The notes under the pieces were generated by a model. That model was given only the letters and a program-made list of their open reading frames with translations, searched no databases and was not told the DNA's origin. Shown here one piece after another: positions 62,460 to 64,000 of a stretch of 64,000 nucleotides of DNA. The stretch is from NCBI GenBank assembly GCA_000469685.2, contig LS997562.1:30293928-30357927 (forward strand), in the 5' to 3' direction. Each line of letters starts with the position of its first letter. The first letter of the stretch is position 1. This stretch comes from Haemonchus contortus. Taxonomy: Eukaryota; Nematoda; Chromadorea; Rhabditida; Trichostrongylidae. Both the position numbers and the translations under genes were made by a program.

Positions 62460-63740
62460 TGTTCTTTATTCAGCTTGATTCACAGATTTTCGTTTACGCC
62501 ATCGTCTCGGGCAGAGTTTGACGATCTTTCTCTTTAATATTTGGTGTAAGATATACATTGCGGCACTTCGCTTTCTGCTTGTTGAACAGGGTCTCGTATA
62601 TAAATAGCTACAATTTCCTTCTAAACGGTACCGCTGACGACATTAGGTGCCCGTTTTCCGCATTCGTTTCACGTGTTCAGCTATTTTGAAGCAAGTGGAT
62701 CGATCTATCCTTTGCCAACAAACCATTATGAAATACTGCCATACTTTCAGGCACCAAATCGTTCTCTCTACGAACAGAAAACATGACTAAGGGCCCCTAC
62801 TTCTTTCACTTTTTCAAAGGGATTTTTCAATTGCCAAAGAGATTCTAATATAAGAAGTCTTGCTCTCCATTCAGTAAATATTTCGCTATTTATCATAGTT
62901 TTCATTTGCGTAGCACCATCCAATAGGCATTTCGTAATCCTTCTGTAAGTGTAGGGCATGCAACCAATATTAAGTGGTATTGTTTACTTTGTAGTTGTAC
63001 GACCTTCTATTAGCCTTGTTTTGTTGTTGGGGACACCCCGGGTAATGACCCCTTGAGACTCGGGAGTAGGTGCAGTACCTACGGCGCCTACTGATGGTAG
63101 TGCAAAAGTACCCCTGATCACGCATTTGGACACGCCCACCGCATATAAATAGGATCGGGTCAATGACATCGGGTCGGTCTGTCCATCATTTATTTTTGTA
63201 TATTGATATCTCTCGCTCTCATCTTAGTGATATTGACTTCTTTGTTTCGAATAACTTATTGTATTGCGATAAACTATTATTGCACAATTGTGATCGGTTA
63301 AGAAAGGTCTCGGATCCGAGCTACCTAGTTATTCGATTTAGTTGATTCGTAATATACAAGTACGATCGCTAAACTTCACTCTTCTACTCGTCATCAGTAT
63401 TCAGTATTCATCTAATCAATCCTACAGGCACAGGTGGCCTACTCGGTAACTTTTCTAGGCGAACACAATTTTCCTCTCATTTAAACAAGATATATTCCAT
63501 TTATCTTCTAATTGCAGAAGAGGACCCGAGGGCCAGCCCCTAGAGTAACGGAACACTTCTTCCAGAAACTAGTAATGGTTCAGCTTTGTTTCCGGCATCA
63601 TTGCCAACGTGTAAAAGTAGATCATTTAGAATCGTGACCCTCGAAGAAGCATGCCCTCACAGAAATTGAGATAAGGAGAGAAGCCCTCAGAAAATTCAGT
63701 GATAACCCAAAAAAGGCTCCTTGCCTTTAGCACGACATAA
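62460..63740. other. No supportable gene
   Basis: A TATA-like stretch (GCATATAAATAG) occurs near 63141, but no convincing transcript follows. Short frames only. Confidence 0.35.
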
Positions 63741-63752
63741 GTCAGTATCTAA

Positions 63753-63953
63753 AGGGACAGCTATCCCTCTTGGAGAAGTTTTGTTCAGCAGTATTTGGCC
63801 CTGCAACAGTGAATGTAAAAGGGACAGCTGTCCCTCACGAGGAAGTTCACTCGACGTCACGGCATGCAAGAGAAGCCTTTTCGGAAAAGTGAGTATTAAG
63901 CGTAAAGTATATTAGACCCCAAATCAGTCAGTGTACAAGAGACAGCTATCCCT
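63753..63953. repeat. Three spaced copies of a 16-bp palindrome
   Basis: AGGGACAGCTATCCCT at 63753-63768, AGGGACAGCTGTCCCT (perfect palindrome) at 63820-63835 and AGAGACAGCTATCCCT at 63938-63953. Flanks are partly shared (GTCAGTAT or GTCAGTGTA before, GAGAAG or GAGGAAG after the first two), so this is a decayed tandem or clustered repeat that may continue beyond the window. Confidence 0.75.
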
Positions 63954-64000
63954 TTTCAGAAAAACCGTTTAACGCGTCGGTAAGGAAACCACAGTAAAAC

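Noticed and set aside
1..64000. CRISPR arrays, bacterial operons, rRNA or spliced-leader RNA genes
   Set aside because: None seen; no regularly spaced identical repeats and no match to the SL1 leader core.

Overview
The window looks like nuclear DNA from a nematode, probably a clade V (rhabditid or strongylid-type) species with a repeat-rich genome. Three things point that way. There is a complete ortholog of the nematode Spalt/SALL factor SEM-4. The genes have many short exons, and introns as short as 35-60 nt sit next to introns of several kilobases. The intergenic DNA is full of tRNA-derived SINEs, Tc1/mariner remnants and an RTE-type LINE fragment. I cannot name the species from the sequence alone.

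Layout, left to right. The last two exons of a ubiquilin gene (UBA domain and stop) lie at 2943-3160 (+). About 9 kb follow without a supportable gene (3.7-12.5 kb). A 17-exon sem-4/Spalt-like gene then runs from 12563 to 25157 (+). Its first exon carries only a SALL-type NuRD-recruitment peptide and is separated from the rest by a 5.4 kb intron. From 26 to 36 kb there is a partial, unrecognised minus-strand gene for a small membrane protein (exons at 35453-35648, 28174-28274 and 27109-27195), embedded in repeats. A complete 11-exon SEC14-like CRAL-TRIO/GOLD gene occupies 40074-53369 (-). Just upstream of it on the same strand (54335-55207) are exons of another unrecognised gene whose reading frames do not all join. 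The last 8 kb holds mariner and RTE remnants, two isolated plus-strand exon-like ORFs (about 60.5 and 61.7 kb), a hairpin cluster and an array of palindromes.

The identified genes do not form a pathway. Ubiquilin delivers ubiquitinated clients to the proteasome, SEM-4 is a developmental transcription factor, and the SEC14-like protein binds lipids. The most informative observations are the isolated NuRD-motif exon and CtBP-type PIDLS motif in sem-4, an upstream ORF over its start codon, the eight-copy tRNA-derived SINE family, a 187-bp MITE with perfect 35-bp inverted repeats, and the palindrome array at the right end.

All exon models were built by eye from splice signals, phase continuity and protein family resemblance. 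Apart from the two full genes, calls are tentative. I found no clearly novel multi-gene system.
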